Positions 1 through 6,382 of a stretch of 49,407 bases of DNA are shown piece after piece. Origin of the DNA: Polaromonas sp. (GTDB taxonomy: Bacteria > Pseudomonadota > Gammaproteobacteria > Burkholderiales > Burkholderiaceae_C); assembly GCA_030650875.1 (NCBI GenBank), contig JAUSDK010000091.1, forward strand, positions 1 through 49,407. Reading direction: 5' to 3'. The first letter of the stretch is position 1. The number at the start of each line of letters is the position of its first letter. The notes beneath the pieces were generated by a model that was not told where the DNA came from, made no database searches, and was given only the letters and a program-made list of their open reading frames with translations. The position numbers were made by a program, and so were the translations under genes.

Positions 1-243
1 GTGGTGGTGGCCTACAACCGGCTCAATGACAAGCGTGCGGTCAACGCCGACACGGATTCCTACGGCGCGACCTACACCTATGCGCTGTCCAAGCGCACCA
101 ACCTGAATGCCGTGCTGACGCGCTTCAACAACAAGGGCGCCGGACAAGTTGCGCCTGGCGGTAACGGCTTCCTGGGCGGCGTCACGTCTTCCGCGGGCAC
201 CGACTCGACCAACGTGGCATTTGGCATTCGCCACTACTTCTGA
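1..243 (+). CDS. Outer-membrane porin, C-terminal end (partial)
   Basis: The window opens inside this gene; only the last 80 residues are present. They show alternating polar and hydrophobic beta-strand segments (SYGATYTYALSKRTNLNAV, NVAFGIRHYF) and end in a C-terminal phenylalanine, the signature that outer-membrane beta-barrels present to the BAM complex. The strand pattern and the GIRHYF ending fit the trimeric general porins of Burkholderiales. The protein would let small hydrophilic solutes diffuse across the outer membrane. The start, signal peptide and constriction loop lie outside the window, so substrate preference cannot be judged. A clear intrinsic terminator follows. Confidence 0.88.
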   Translation: MVVAYNRLNDKRAVNADTDSYGATYTYALSKRTNLNAVLTRFNNKGAGQVAPGGNGFLGGVTSSAGTDSTNVAFGIRHYF

Positions 244-297
244 TCGACTACTGCGTATTGCGGTCTTGCGGTCTTGCGGCTTGAGACGCCGCATCTG

Positions 298-323
298 AAA
301 GCCTCCTGCCCGGGGGCTTTTTT
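298..323 (+). terminator. Intrinsic terminator after the porin gene
   Basis: AAAGCCTCC (298-306) pairs with GGGGGCTTT (312-320), nine pairs with one G-U, around a five-base loop, and runs into six T residues (318-323). It lies 55 bases past the porin stop and 42 bases before the coq7 start, so it should separate the two transcripts. Confidence 0.85.
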
Positions 324-365
324 CTTGCCTTTTTATTTTTGCGTGTCGGCGCTACCATTGTGCCC

Positions 366-995
366 ATGACACTTTCACTTGATCTTGCACTGAACGCCGC
401 AGACAGCGCGCTGCGCACGCTGTTTGCCAAACCCCGGGCCTCCAGGGCCTGCCCGACGCTGGCGGACCAGGCCACCGCGCTAAGCACCGCAGACAAGGCG
501 CTGTCAGGGGCGCTGATGCGGGTCAACCACGTGGGCGAGGTGTGCGCGCAGGCGCTGTATGCGGCGCAGGCACTGGGCACACGCGACGCAGCGCTGCGCC
601 AGCATTTCCTGCAAGCCAGCCGGGAGGAAGGCGACCACCTGGCCTGGACCAAGGACCGGCTGGACGAACTGGGCGCGCGCCCTTCCCTGCTCAACCCGCT
701 CTGGTACGCGGGCGCGTTTGGCCTGGGGCTGGTCGCCAGCCGGCTGGGCGACCGCGTGAGCCTGGGCTTTGTGGTGGAAACGGAGCGCCAGGTGGAAGCG
801 CACCTGGCCAGCCACATGGAACGCCTGCCTGAAGGCGACCATGCGTCGCGCGCCATCGTGGCGCAGATGAAAGACGACGAAGCGCAGCATGCGCGCGAGG
901 CCCAAGATGCGGGTGCCATGGCGCTGCCGGCGCCGGTTCAGGGCCTCATGAAGGCTGCGGCGAAGTTCATGACGACAACGGCGCACTACGTCTGA
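366..995 (+). CDS. coq7: Demethoxyubiquinone hydroxylase Coq7
   Basis: Di-iron monooxygenase that hydroxylates C6 of 2-polyprenyl-3-methyl-6-methoxy-benzoquinol, the next-to-last step of aerobic ubiquinone synthesis, at the inner face of the cytoplasmic membrane. The 209 residues carry the full ligand set of the family: E58 (in NHVGEVC), E88-x-x-H91 (EEGDH), E140 (ETERQ) and E172-x-x-H175 (DEAQH). Hydrophobic stretches around 112-125 fit its interfacial membrane attachment. The ATG at 366 is chosen over an in-frame upstream start at 339 because the conserved protein begins MTLSLDLAL and the upstream residues are unlike the family. It stands alone between the porin and a toxin-antitoxin pair. 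Confidence 0.93.
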   Translation: MTLSLDLALNAADSALRTLFAKPRASRACPTLADQATALSTADKALSGALMRVNHVGEVCAQALYAAQALGTRDAALRQHFLQASREEGDHLAWTKDRLDELGARPSLLNPLWYAGAFGLGLVASRLGDRVSLGFVVETERQVEAHLASHMERLPEGDHASRAIVAQMKDDEAQHAREAQDAGAMALPAPVQGLMKAAAKFMTTTAHYV

Positions 996-1108
996 ACGGT
1001 GACGAGCGACTGCTCGCCATCCGGTTCCCGGGATACTCCATTACGACCAGACTTCAAGCCCCTTGTTTGAATGCATTTAAATTGCCTTAGAGTCGCCATT
1101 AACGCCGG

Positions 1109-1137
1109 TTGATTGGCATTTAATTTGGTGCTTTAAT
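1109..1137 (+). promoter_or_regulatory. Candidate sigma-70 promoter of the toxin-antitoxin pair
   Basis: TTGATT (1109-1114) and TTTAAT (1132-1137) are separated by 17 bases and lie 24 bases before the antitoxin ATG. The stretch is distinctly AT-rich compared with its surroundings. RelB/Phd antitoxins usually bind over such a promoter and repress it with their toxin; no clear operator palindrome was picked out by eye. Confidence 0.6.
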
Positions 1138-1160
1138 AAGCATCTTTTAAAGGAGGCTGC

Positions 1161-1406
1161 ATGGATACAGTTCTTTCTCATTTCACAGTTAGCGTGACAG
1201 AACTCAAGCGGAACTACGCCGAAATTCTGAAGCAAGCTGATGATGCCCCGGTCGCTGTGCTCAACCACAATCGGCCTGAGGCCTACCTGCTGCCAGCGGG
1301 GCATTACGAGCGATTGATGGCGCACCTCGAAGATCTGGAAGATGCCAAGCTCGCGAGCGAGCGCGCCAACGGGCCGTTTGTAGAAGTCGATTTTGATGCC
1401 CTATAA
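1161..1406 (+). CDS. RelB/Phd-family antitoxin (StbD-like)
   Basis: An 81-residue protein whose N-terminal half (SVTELKRNYAEILKQADDAP) is the DNA-binding fold of Phd/YefM/RelB antitoxins, followed by the typical strand VAVLNHNRPEAYLLPAGHYE. The acidic C-terminal tail (about 55-81) would be the disordered segment that wraps the toxin. A strong ribosome site AGGAGG (1151-1156) sits four bases before the ATG, as expected for an antitoxin made in excess. The next gene starts inside this one (11-base overlap). Base composition is lower in GC than the flanking housekeeping genes, consistent with transfer. Confidence 0.88.
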   Translation: MDTVLSHFTVSVTELKRNYAEILKQADDAPVAVLNHNRPEAYLLPAGHYERLMAHLEDLEDAKLASERANGPFVEVDFDAL

Positions 1407-1680
1407 GCTGCGCTTTCATGAAAAAGCCTTGCAGGAATGGCAACGACTGGATGCCAGCGTCCGGGAGCCGCTGAAGAAAAAACTGGCTGAGCGGCTGGCG
1501 ACTCCCCGTGTACCCGCAGCGGCACTTCATGGCATGGCCGACTGCTACAAAATAAAACTGCACAGCATAGGCTACCGGCTTATTTACCGAGTGGACGACG
1601 CTGAGGTCTTTGTGACGGTGATTGCCGCCGGAAAACGCGACAAGAGCAGGGTTTACCTAAGCGCGTTGGGGCGCTTGTAA
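1396..1680 (+). CDS. RelE/ParE-superfamily toxin
   Basis: A basic 94-residue protein with the RelE fold pattern: MPYKLRFHEKALQEWQRLD at the start, a Lys/Arg-rich helix (EPLKKKLAERL), then GYRLIYRVDDAEVFVTVIAAGKRDKSRVY, where the Arg-Leu-Ile-Tyr-Arg strand and the C-terminal Lys, Arg and Tyr residues correspond to the mRNA-cleaving surface of RelE toxins. It probably cuts mRNA in the ribosomal A site when its antitoxin is degraded. The start at 1396 (ATG) is used; a TTG one codon upstream is less likely. It is translationally coupled to the antitoxin. It seems intact, with no internal stop. Confidence 0.88.
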   Translation: MPYKLRFHEKALQEWQRLDASVREPLKKKLAERLATPRVPAAALHGMADCYKIKLHSIGYRLIYRVDDAEVFVTVIAAGKRDKSRVYLSALGRL

Positions 1681-1802
1681 GAGAGTGGATCGGCTTGCGC
1701 CTCAGCAATCACGCGTACTACCGCCTCGGCTTGTTCGGCGGTAAAGCCTGAAGCTTTCAGCTTATCTCTGAAATTGCGTGTATCAAAGGTGATCGTGACC
1801 AT
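1653..1802 (-). pseudogene. Truncated DUF1640-like (coiled-coil) protein remnant
   Basis: A 49-codon reading frame, ATG at 1802 and TAA at 1653-1655, encodes MVTITFDTRNFRDKLKASGF followed by TAEQAEAVVRVIAEAQADPL. I recognise this as the start of DUF1640-type proteins (small membrane proteins with a coiled coil, normally about 100 residues or more), which begin with a similar TFDT-x-x-F-x-x-x-LK-x-x-GF-x-x-x-QAEA segment. After about 39 residues the match stops, and the remaining codons lie close to or over the end of the toxin gene. It sits 9 bases behind the OsmC-family gene and reads the same way. Most likely its 3' part was lost when the toxin-antitoxin pair arrived; a functional micro-protein cannot be excluded. 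Confidence 0.5.
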
Positions 1803-1811
1803 GCCGCTTCT

Positions 1812-2276
1812 TCAACCAGAAATATCCACCAACTCAAAACTGGTCGTGATTTCTGCCGTCTTGCCCAGCATGATCGTGGCCGAGCAGTACTTGTCATGGC
1901 TCATGGCAATGGCGCGCTCCACGGCGCCGGCTGACAGTGCCCGCCCGGTCACGACAAAGTGCATATGGATTTTGGTGAACACCTTGGGATCTGCCGGTGC
2001 CCTTTCAGAACTGAGCTTGACCGAGCAGCCCCGCACGTCATGGCGGCCGCGCTTGAGAATCAGCACCACGTCATAGGCGGTGCAGCCGCCGGTGCCGGCC
2101 AGCACGGTTTCCATGGGGCGGGGGGCCAGGTTGGCGCCGCCATTCTCGGGTTTGTCGGCATCGGGGGCACCGTCCATGACCAGCGTGTGGCCGCTGCCGG
2201 TTTCGGCTAAAAACGTCATGCCTGAGCGCGACCCGGTTGCCGCGCTCGTGCCTGTCCAGCTCACTGTGCATTCCAT
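1812..2276 (-). CDS. OsmC-family peroxiredoxin-like protein
   Basis: A 154-residue OsmC/YhfA-type protein. Members reduce organic hydroperoxides with a pair of cysteines. Cysteines are present in the two expected places: the helix after the ETVLAGTGGCTAYDV segment (first Cys) and the SHDKYCSATIML segment (second Cys), the latter being the classic OsmC C-terminal motif. The start at 2276 (MECTVSWTG) is preferred to the ATG at 2285 because the ribosome site AAGGA abuts the upstream ATG directly but is nine bases from this one. It diverges from the small RNA and ilvA on the other strand; the intervening AT-rich stretch (2277-2345) should hold its promoter. Confidence 0.85.
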   Translation of the reverse strand: MECTVSWTGTSAATGSRSGMTFLAETGSGHTLVMDGAPDADKPENGGANLAPRPMETVLAGTGGCTAYDVVLILKRGRHDVRGCSVKLSSERAPADPKVFTKIHMHFVVTGRALSAGAVERAIAMSHDKYCSATIMLGKTAEITTSFELVDISG

Positions 2277-2348
2277 GTTTGACATTCCTTATACAAAAAA
2301 GCTTATACGCAAAATTTGCGGATATGGTTAATATTTACTAAAAATATG

Positions 2349-2376
2349 TTGCGCCGCAGCATGATCGCGCTATACT
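2349..2376 (+). promoter_or_regulatory. Promoter of the candidate small RNA
   Basis: TTGCGC (2349-2354) and a near-consensus TATACT (2371-2376), 16 bases apart. The inferred start at about 2383 precedes a 125-base stretch without an ATG that ends in a strong terminator, so the promoter appears to drive a small RNA rather than directly serving ilvA. Confidence 0.6.
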
Positions 2377-2382
2377 AAAGTC

Positions 2383-2507
2383 ATCGCATCACTACGGGTA
2401 AGTACTAGCAGTTACTAGCAACTTCCCTTATTTTTGCACTGGTTGTCTCCTCCACCTCCTCAAAGGGTGGATTTATAGGCCCAGACCGCAAGGTCTGGGT
2501 CTTTTTT
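2383..2507 (+). ncRNA. Candidate small RNA with anti-Shine-Dalgarno motif
   Basis: Between a good promoter and a strong terminator lies a stretch with no start codon and clear structure. A 10-base period repeat (TACTAGCA at 2403-2410 and 2413-2420) is followed by a pyrimidine run with GTCTCCTCC and CACCTCCTC (about 2446-2462), complementary to Shine-Dalgarno sequence. A small hairpin (CCACC near 2453 with GGTGG near 2466) comes next, then the terminator hairpin. From memory this arrangement resembles the Betaproteobacteria toxic small RNA family of Rfam; the identification rests on memory of the motif, not a search. It could act by pairing with ribosome-binding sites. Confidence 0.62.
2480..2507 (+). 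terminator. Intrinsic terminator of the small RNA
   Basis: CCCAGACC (2480-2487) and GGTCTGGG (2492-2499) pair perfectly across a GCAA tetraloop and run into TCTTTTTT (2500-2507). It ends only 34 bases before the ilvA ATG, so ilvA transcripts from the upstream promoter would need read-through. No leader peptide rich in Ile, Val, Leu or Thr codons is present, which argues against classical attenuation. Confidence 0.85.
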
Positions 2508-2541
2508 CTTGCCCTTTATGATGTCAGGCTGCGAGAAAACC

Positions 2542-4188
2542 ATGCCAACCTCCAAAAAACCAAGCCCGACCCCAGCCTCTTCAACGGCGCCTTCCGCCGC
2601 CAAAGCCCCCGCAAAACCTGCCAAAAAGCCTTCTGGCAAGGTGCTCAAGCCTGCGGACTACCTGAAAAAAATCCTCACCGCACGGGTCTATGACGTGGCG
2701 GTGGAGTCAGCGCTGGAGCCGGCCAAGAACCTGAGCCTGCGCCTGAACAACACGGTGCTGCTCAAGCGGGAAGACCAGCAGCCGGTGTTCAGTTTCAAGC
2801 TGCGCGGCGCCTACAACAAGATGGCGCACCTGAGCCCTGCCCAGCTCAGGAAAGGCGTGATTTGCGCCTCGGCCGGTAACCACGCGCAAGGTGTGGCGCT
2901 GAGCGCGCAAAAGCTCGGCACCCGCGCCGTGGTGGTCATGCCCACCACCACGCCACAGCTCAAGATTGACGCGGTGAAAGCCTGGGGCGCCGAAGTGGTG
3001 CTGGCCGGCGACAGCTACTCCGATGCCTATGCCCATTCGGTCGAACTGCAGAAAAAGGAAGGGCTGACCTTTGTCCATCCGTTTGACGACCCGGACGTAA
3101 TTGCCGGCCAGGGCACGATTGCGATGGAAATCCTGCGGCAGCTGCAAACCCTGGGTTCGCGCCGGCTCGACGCGGTGTTTGTGGCGATTGGCGGCGGCGG
3201 CCTGATTGCCGGCGTGGCCAACTACATCAAGGCGGTGCGGCCCGAGATCAAGGTGATTGGCGTGCAGATGAACGACTCCGACGCCATGATGCAGTCGGTG
3301 GCCGCCAAAAAGCGCGTGACGCTGCCCGACGTGGGTCTGTTTTCAGACGGCACGGCGGTCAAGCTGGTGGGCGAGGAAACCTTTCGCATCAGCCGCGCGC
3401 TGGTCGACGAGTTCATGACGGTGGACACCGATGCGGTCTGCGCGGCCATCAAGGATGTGTTTGTCGACACCCGCAGCATCGTGGAGCCGGCCGGCGCGCT
3501 GGCCGTGGCAGCGATCAAGCAGTATGTGGCCACGCACAAGACCAAAGGCGAGACCTACGCGGCCATTTTGTGCGGTGCCAACATGAACTTCGACCGCCTG
3601 CGCTTTGTCGCCGAGCGGGCCGAAGTGGGCGAGGAGCGCGAGGCGCTGTTTGCCGTCACGATTCCCGAGGCGCGCGGCAGCTTCCGGCGGTTTTGCGCGC
3701 TGATCGGCGAGTTGCCGGGCGCGCCGCGCAGCGTGACCGAGTTCAACTACCGCATCAGCGACGATGCCAAAGCCCACGTATTTGTGGGCCTGACCACCTC
3801 GGCCAAGGGCGAAAGCAGCAAGATTGCCGCCATCTTTTCCCGCCACGGCTTTGAGGCGCTGGACCTGACGCATGACGAGCTGGCCAAGGAACACATACGC
3901 CATATGGTGGGCGGCCACAGCGCGCTGTCGGGCGGGGAGCGGGTGCTGCGCTTCATCTTTCCCGAGCGGCCAGGCGCGCTGCTGAAGTTTTTGAGCCTGA
4001 TGCGGCCAGGGTGGAACATTTCCTTGTTCCATTACCGTAATCAGGGCGCCGACTACGGCCGTATTCTGGTGGGACTGCAGGTGCCCGAGGCCGACAACCA
4101 GGCCTTCAAGTCATTTCTGGACACGCTGGGCTACCCCCATGTCGAAGAAACCGACAACCCGGTGTACCGGCTGTTTCTTCAAAAATAA
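2542..4188 (+). CDS. ilvA: Threonine dehydratase, biosynthetic
   Basis: PLP enzyme converting L-threonine to 2-oxobutanoate and ammonia, the first committed step of isoleucine synthesis, in the cytoplasm. In the 548-residue product, K86 in FSFKLRGAYNK is the Schiff-base lysine, the SAGNHAQG loop binds substrate and the glycine loop IGGGGLIAG (about 215-223) holds the PLP phosphate. Residues from about 375 on form two ACT-like regulatory domains (RGSFRRFCALIGELPG, then GGERVLRFIFPERPGALLKF), as in isoleucine-inhibited, full-length enzymes. The first 35 residues are an Ala/Pro/Lys-rich extension not found in E. coli IlvA. The ATG at 2542 is preferred; in-frame starts at 2518 and 2521 exist. Confidence 0.93.
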   Translation: MPTSKKPSPTPASSTAPSAAKAPAKPAKKPSGKVLKPADYLKKILTARVYDVAVESALEPAKNLSLRLNNTVLLKREDQQPVFSFKLRGAYNKMAHLSPAQLRKGVICASAGNHAQGVALSAQKLGTRAVVVMPTTTPQLKIDAVKAWGAEVVLAGDSYSDAYAHSVELQKKEGLTFVHPFDDPDVIAGQGTIAMEILRQLQTLGSRRLDAVFVAIGGGGLIAGVANYIKAVRPEIKVIGVQMNDSDAMMQSVAAKKRVTLPDVGLFSDGTAVKLVGEETFRISRALVDEFMTVDTDAVCAAIKDVFVDTRSIVEPAGALAVAAIKQYVATHKTKGETYAAILCGANMNFDRLRFVAERAEVGEEREALFAVTIPEARGSFRRFCALIGELPGAPRSVTEFNYRISDDAKAHVFVGLTTSAKGESSKIAAIFSRHGFEALDLTHDELAKEHIRHMVGGHSALSGGERVLRFIFPERPGALLKFLSLMRPGWNISLFHYRNQGADYGRILVGLQVPEADNQAFKSFLDTLGYPHVEETDNPVYRLFLQK

Positions 4189-4235
4189 GGCAAGGACTCG
4201 GGGTCGTCTTGCGCGAAATCGCTATTCACACCCAA

Positions 4236-4326
4236 CGTCATCCTCGCAAAAGCGGGGATTCAGAGCGGCGGGAAGGTCCGGTGAACGTGATGATTCTCGC
4301 TGGATTCCCGCCTTCGCGGGATGACG
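4236..4326. repeat. Dispersed palindromic repeat, GTCATCC / GGATGAC type
   Basis: An imperfect inverted repeat of about 31 bases per arm. The left arm begins CGTCATCCTCGC and continues into a GCGGGGATTC block; the right arm holds CTGGATTCCCGCC and ends CGCGGGATGACG. The centre is about 30 bases. It has no coding capacity and lies between the convergent ilvA and gspC genes, the usual place for such elements. Similar palindromes built on 'GTCATTCCCGCG...GGGAATCC' are known to me as intergenic repeats of many proteobacteria. Confidence 0.7.
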
Positions 4327-4366
4327 GCCGTGGCAGGCTTTCCATGCGCTGGCGCAATCCACCGCT

Positions 4367-4443
4367 GTCATTGCGAACGCAGTGCGGCAATCCATGGCTG
4401 CGCTGTTTCTACGATAGATCGCCGCACTGCGTTCGCGATGACG
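4367..4443. repeat. Dispersed palindromic repeat, GTCATTGCGA type, copy 1
   Basis: GTCATTGCGAACGCAGTGCG at the left pairs with an almost exact reverse complement at the right ending GCGTTCGCGATGAC, around a core with CAATCCATG and GATAGATCG. A diverged second copy lies at 15499-15580. Together with the 4236 element it fills the 306-base gap between ilvA and gspC, which otherwise holds only a 17-base hairpin (4473-4489). Confidence 0.8.
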
Positions 4444-4472
4444 AATCGGTCGGCGACGTTCAGGCGCTGGCA

Positions 4473-4489
4473 GCTATATGCAAGATAGC
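4473..4489. repeat. 17-base AT-rich micro-palindrome GCTAT-N7-ATAGC
   Basis: GCTAT and ATAGC flank seven bases. The same size and ends recur at 10758-10774 inside gspD, and a close relative (GCTA-N9-TAGC) at 20426-20442 inside the ABC transporter gene. This copy lies six bases past the gspC stop and might act as a transcript end for that gene, although it lacks a T tract. Confidence 0.5.
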
Positions 4490-4494
4490 AAATA

Positions 4495-4950
4495 CTACTT
4501 GCCGGGCAGCGGCAACTCCAGCGTGACTTCAGCGGGCGCGCTCAGGCTGGCGGCCAGCACCGCACGGCGCGCCGCCACCGACTGCAGCACCAGCCGGCCG
4601 TCCACCGCCGCCCCGATGCGGTAAGGCTTGGCCGGCTTGCCATCGACTGCAATCAGGGCCGCACCGCCATGGGCGCTGTCTGCCACCACCCCGGCCAGCA
4701 CAAAACGACTGCTGGCCGGCGGCCCCTGGCCGGGATCCGCTTGCGCCACCGCCAGGCCGCCGCCCAGCGCACGGGCCACGGCTTGGGGGTCTGCAGGCGG
4801 CGCAGGGGCCAGGGCCACAGGCGGCGCAACCGACAAAGTGGCCGTGCCCATGCCCTTCAGCGCCCAGTACGCAACACTGCCCGCCGCCAGGGCGGCCAGG
4901 ACGAACGTCACGATCCGGGTTGACCATAGGCTGTAAGCGTTTATCTGCAT
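4495..4950 (-). CDS. gspC: Type II secretion protein C (short form)
   Basis: Inner-membrane clamp of the type II secretion system, linking the GspL/M platform to the GspD secretin. The 151-residue product has a short cytoplasmic start, one membrane segment (about 12-32, IVTFVLAALAAGSVAYWAL), a proline/alanine linker, then an HR-type domain (SSRFVLAGVVADSAHGGAAL ... KPYRIGAAVDGRLVLQSVAARRAVL), the part that contacts the secretin N0 domain. The C-terminal PDZ or coiled-coil region of longer GspC proteins is absent. It diverges from gspG with only 24 bases between the two start codons, so the two promoters must overlap each other or the coding sequences. Confidence 0.8.
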   Translation of the reverse strand: MQINAYSLWSTRIVTFVLAALAAGSVAYWALKGMGTATLSVAPPVALAPAPPADPQAVARALGGGLAVAQADPGQGPPASSRFVLAGVVADSAHGGAALIAVDGKPAKPYRIGAAVDGRLVLQSVAARRAVLAASLSAPAEVTLELPLPGK

Positions 4951-4974
4951 GGCTGGATTATCATTGATCGAACC

Positions 4975-5436
4975 ATGATTACACGACCATCCTCCCCCCT
5001 ATCCGGCCTGCGCAGCGTGCGGCGCCGCTTCTCGGCCGGCTTTACCCTCATCGAGCTGATGGTGGTGCTGGTGATCATTGGCGTGCTGGCCGCGCTGATC
5101 GTGCCCAACGTGCTGGAGCGCGCCGACGATGCGCGCGCCACGGCCGCAAAAACCGACGTCAATAACTTGATGCAGGCCCTGAAGTTGTACAAACTGGACA
5201 ACCAGCGCTATCCCGCGGCCGAGCAGGGTCTGCAAGCCCTGCTGGCCAAGCCCACCACGGGGCCGATTCCGACCAACTGGAAAAGCTATCTGGACAAGCT
5301 GCCCAACGACCCGTGGGGCCGCCCGTACCAGTACCTGAACCCTGGCGTCAAGGGTGAGATTGATGTGATGTCTTTCGGCGCCGATGGGCAGCCGGGCGGT
5401 GAGGGCAAAAATGCGGATGTTGGCAGCTGGGACTAG
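4975..5436 (+). CDS. gspG: Type II secretion major pseudopilin G
   Basis: Main subunit of the periplasmic pseudopilus that pushes folded exoproteins through the secretin. The 153-residue precursor has a basic leader with the prepilin peptidase site G22-F23 (AGFTLIELMVV); E27 is the conserved Glu5 of the mature protein. A long hydrophobic helix follows (about 23-46). The globular part has the family motifs YPAAEQGLQALLAKP, DPWGRPYQY and the C-terminal FGADGQPGGEGKNADVGSWD, whose Asp residues bind the structural calcium. It is the first gene of the G-to-F run. Confidence 0.95.
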   Translation: MITRPSSPLSGLRSVRRRFSAGFTLIELMVVLVIIGVLAALIVPNVLERADDARATAAKTDVNNLMQALKLYKLDNQRYPAAEQGLQALLAKPTTGPIPTNWKSYLDKLPNDPWGRPYQYLNPGVKGEIDVMSFGADGQPGGEGKNADVGSWD

Positions 5437-5443
5437 AGATATA

Positions 5444-5570
5444 GCCCCCACGCTTGCCACTTCGTGTGCTGCGCTGCCCCCCGAGGGGGCTGTGCCTGCT
5501 TGGGGCGGCCCGGCGCTGCTGCTGATTGCCCCCACGCTTGCCGCTAAAGGCGCTTCGCCGCGTTGGTTGA
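5444..5570. repeat. Comamonadaceae-type dispersed repeat between gspG and gspH
   Basis: The 15-base word GCCCCCACGCTTGCC occurs at 5444-5458 and again at 5528-5542. Between the copies lies a hairpin-forming block GCCCCCCGAGGGGGC and the tract CTTGGGGCGGCCCGGC. From memory such blocks are scattered in many Comamonadaceae genomes. Here it separates gspG from gspH, which in this type of operon usually abut, and it stays open in the gspH frame. Confidence 0.6.
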
Positions 5571-6022
5571 CAACCAAACGCCGCCACGGCGGCTTTACGC
5601 TGCTGGAGCTGCTGATTGTGGTGGCCATCATGGCGGTGGCCACAGCGGGGGTCGGACTGTCTTTGCGCGACTCGTCGGCCACGGCGCTGGAGCGTGAAGC
5701 GCAGCGGCTGGCGGCCTTGCTGGAGTCGGCCCGGGCGCAGTCGCGCATGACGGCCATCCCGGTGCGCTGGCGGGCCACGCCGACGGGCTTCGCCTTTGAA
5801 GGCCTGCCCGATTCGGCCCTGCCCTCGAACTGGCTGGGCCACGACGTGCAGGTGGCAGCCGATTCTGGCACGGTGGTGCTGGGCCCCGAACCGGTGATCG
5901 GGCCGCAGCAGATCCGCCTGGTATCGATCTCGAACCCGGGGCGCAGCCTCACGCTGGCGACCGACGGCGTTCGGCCTTTTTCAGTGCAGGCGGGCGCGGC
6001 AGCGACACCCGCAACACCATGA
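5567..6022 (+). CDS. gspH: Type II secretion minor pseudopilin H
   Basis: Minor pseudopilin of the pseudopilus tip complex. The peptidase site GG-FTLLELL is clear, with Glu at mature position 5. A TTG at 5567 gives a nine-residue basic leader (MTTKRRHGG) and a 151-residue precursor, a normal size. The same frame is open further upstream (to 5384) but that part overlaps gspG and the dispersed repeat and would give an oddly long leader, so 5567 is chosen although no good ribosome site precedes it. Translational coupling to gspG may have been lost through the repeat. The stop overlaps the gspI start by four bases. Confidence 0.82.
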   Translation: MTTKRRHGGFTLLELLIVVAIMAVATAGVGLSLRDSSATALEREAQRLAALLESARAQSRMTAIPVRWRATPTGFAFEGLPDSALPSNWLGHDVQVAADSGTVVLGPEPVIGPQQIRLVSISNPGRSLTLATDGVRPFSVQAGAAATPATP

Positions 6023-6381
6023 GCCCGAAAAAATCCCTGGGCTTTACGCTGGTGGAGGTGCTGGTGGCGCTGGGCATTGTGGCCATCGCGCTGACGGCGG
6101 GCGTGCGCGCCACGGCGTCGCTGACCCGCAATGCCGAGCGTCAGTCTGACCAGTTGCTGGCTCAGTTGTGCGCCGAAAACGCGCTGGTCAATATGCGCCT
6201 TGCGCGGCAAATGCCCCCGGTGGGGGACAACACGACAAGCTGCGAACAGGCTGGCAGGAGCCTGGCGGTCAAGCTGTTGGTGCAAGCCACGCCCAACCCG
6301 AATTTCTTGCGGGTGGAAGCACAGGTTTTTGATGGCGCGGGCTACCTGCTGGGCCTGTCCACCGTGGTCGGGAGGTTCTAG
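6019..6381 (+). CDS. gspI: Type II secretion minor pseudopilin I
   Basis: Minor pseudopilin that starts assembly of the I-J-K tip. The 120-residue product has the short leader MSPKKSLG, cleavage before FTLVEVLVAL (E13 is mature Glu5) and a small globular domain with RVEAQVFDGAGYLLGLSTVV at the end. ATGA overlap with gspH indicates coupled translation. Confidence 0.92.
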   Translation: MSPKKSLGFTLVEVLVALGIVAIALTAGVRATASLTRNAERQSDQLLAQLCAENALVNMRLARQMPPVGDNTTSCEQAGRSLAVKLLVQATPNPNFLRVEAQVFDGAGYLLGLSTVVGRF

Positions 6382-6382
6382 G

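Noticed and set aside
1003-1016. Hairpin CGAGC-GACT-GCTCG after coq7 as a terminator.
   Set aside because: Short stem and no T tract on either strand.
2383-2541. Classical attenuator with leader peptide for ilvA.
   Set aside because: The terminator is excellent, but no ATG or run of Ile, Val, Leu or Thr codons exists between the promoter and the hairpin.
4189-4494. Insertion sequence or remnant between ilvA and gspC.
   Set aside because: There are inverted arms but no transposase-like frame and no flanking target duplication; dispersed palindromic repeats explain the stretch.
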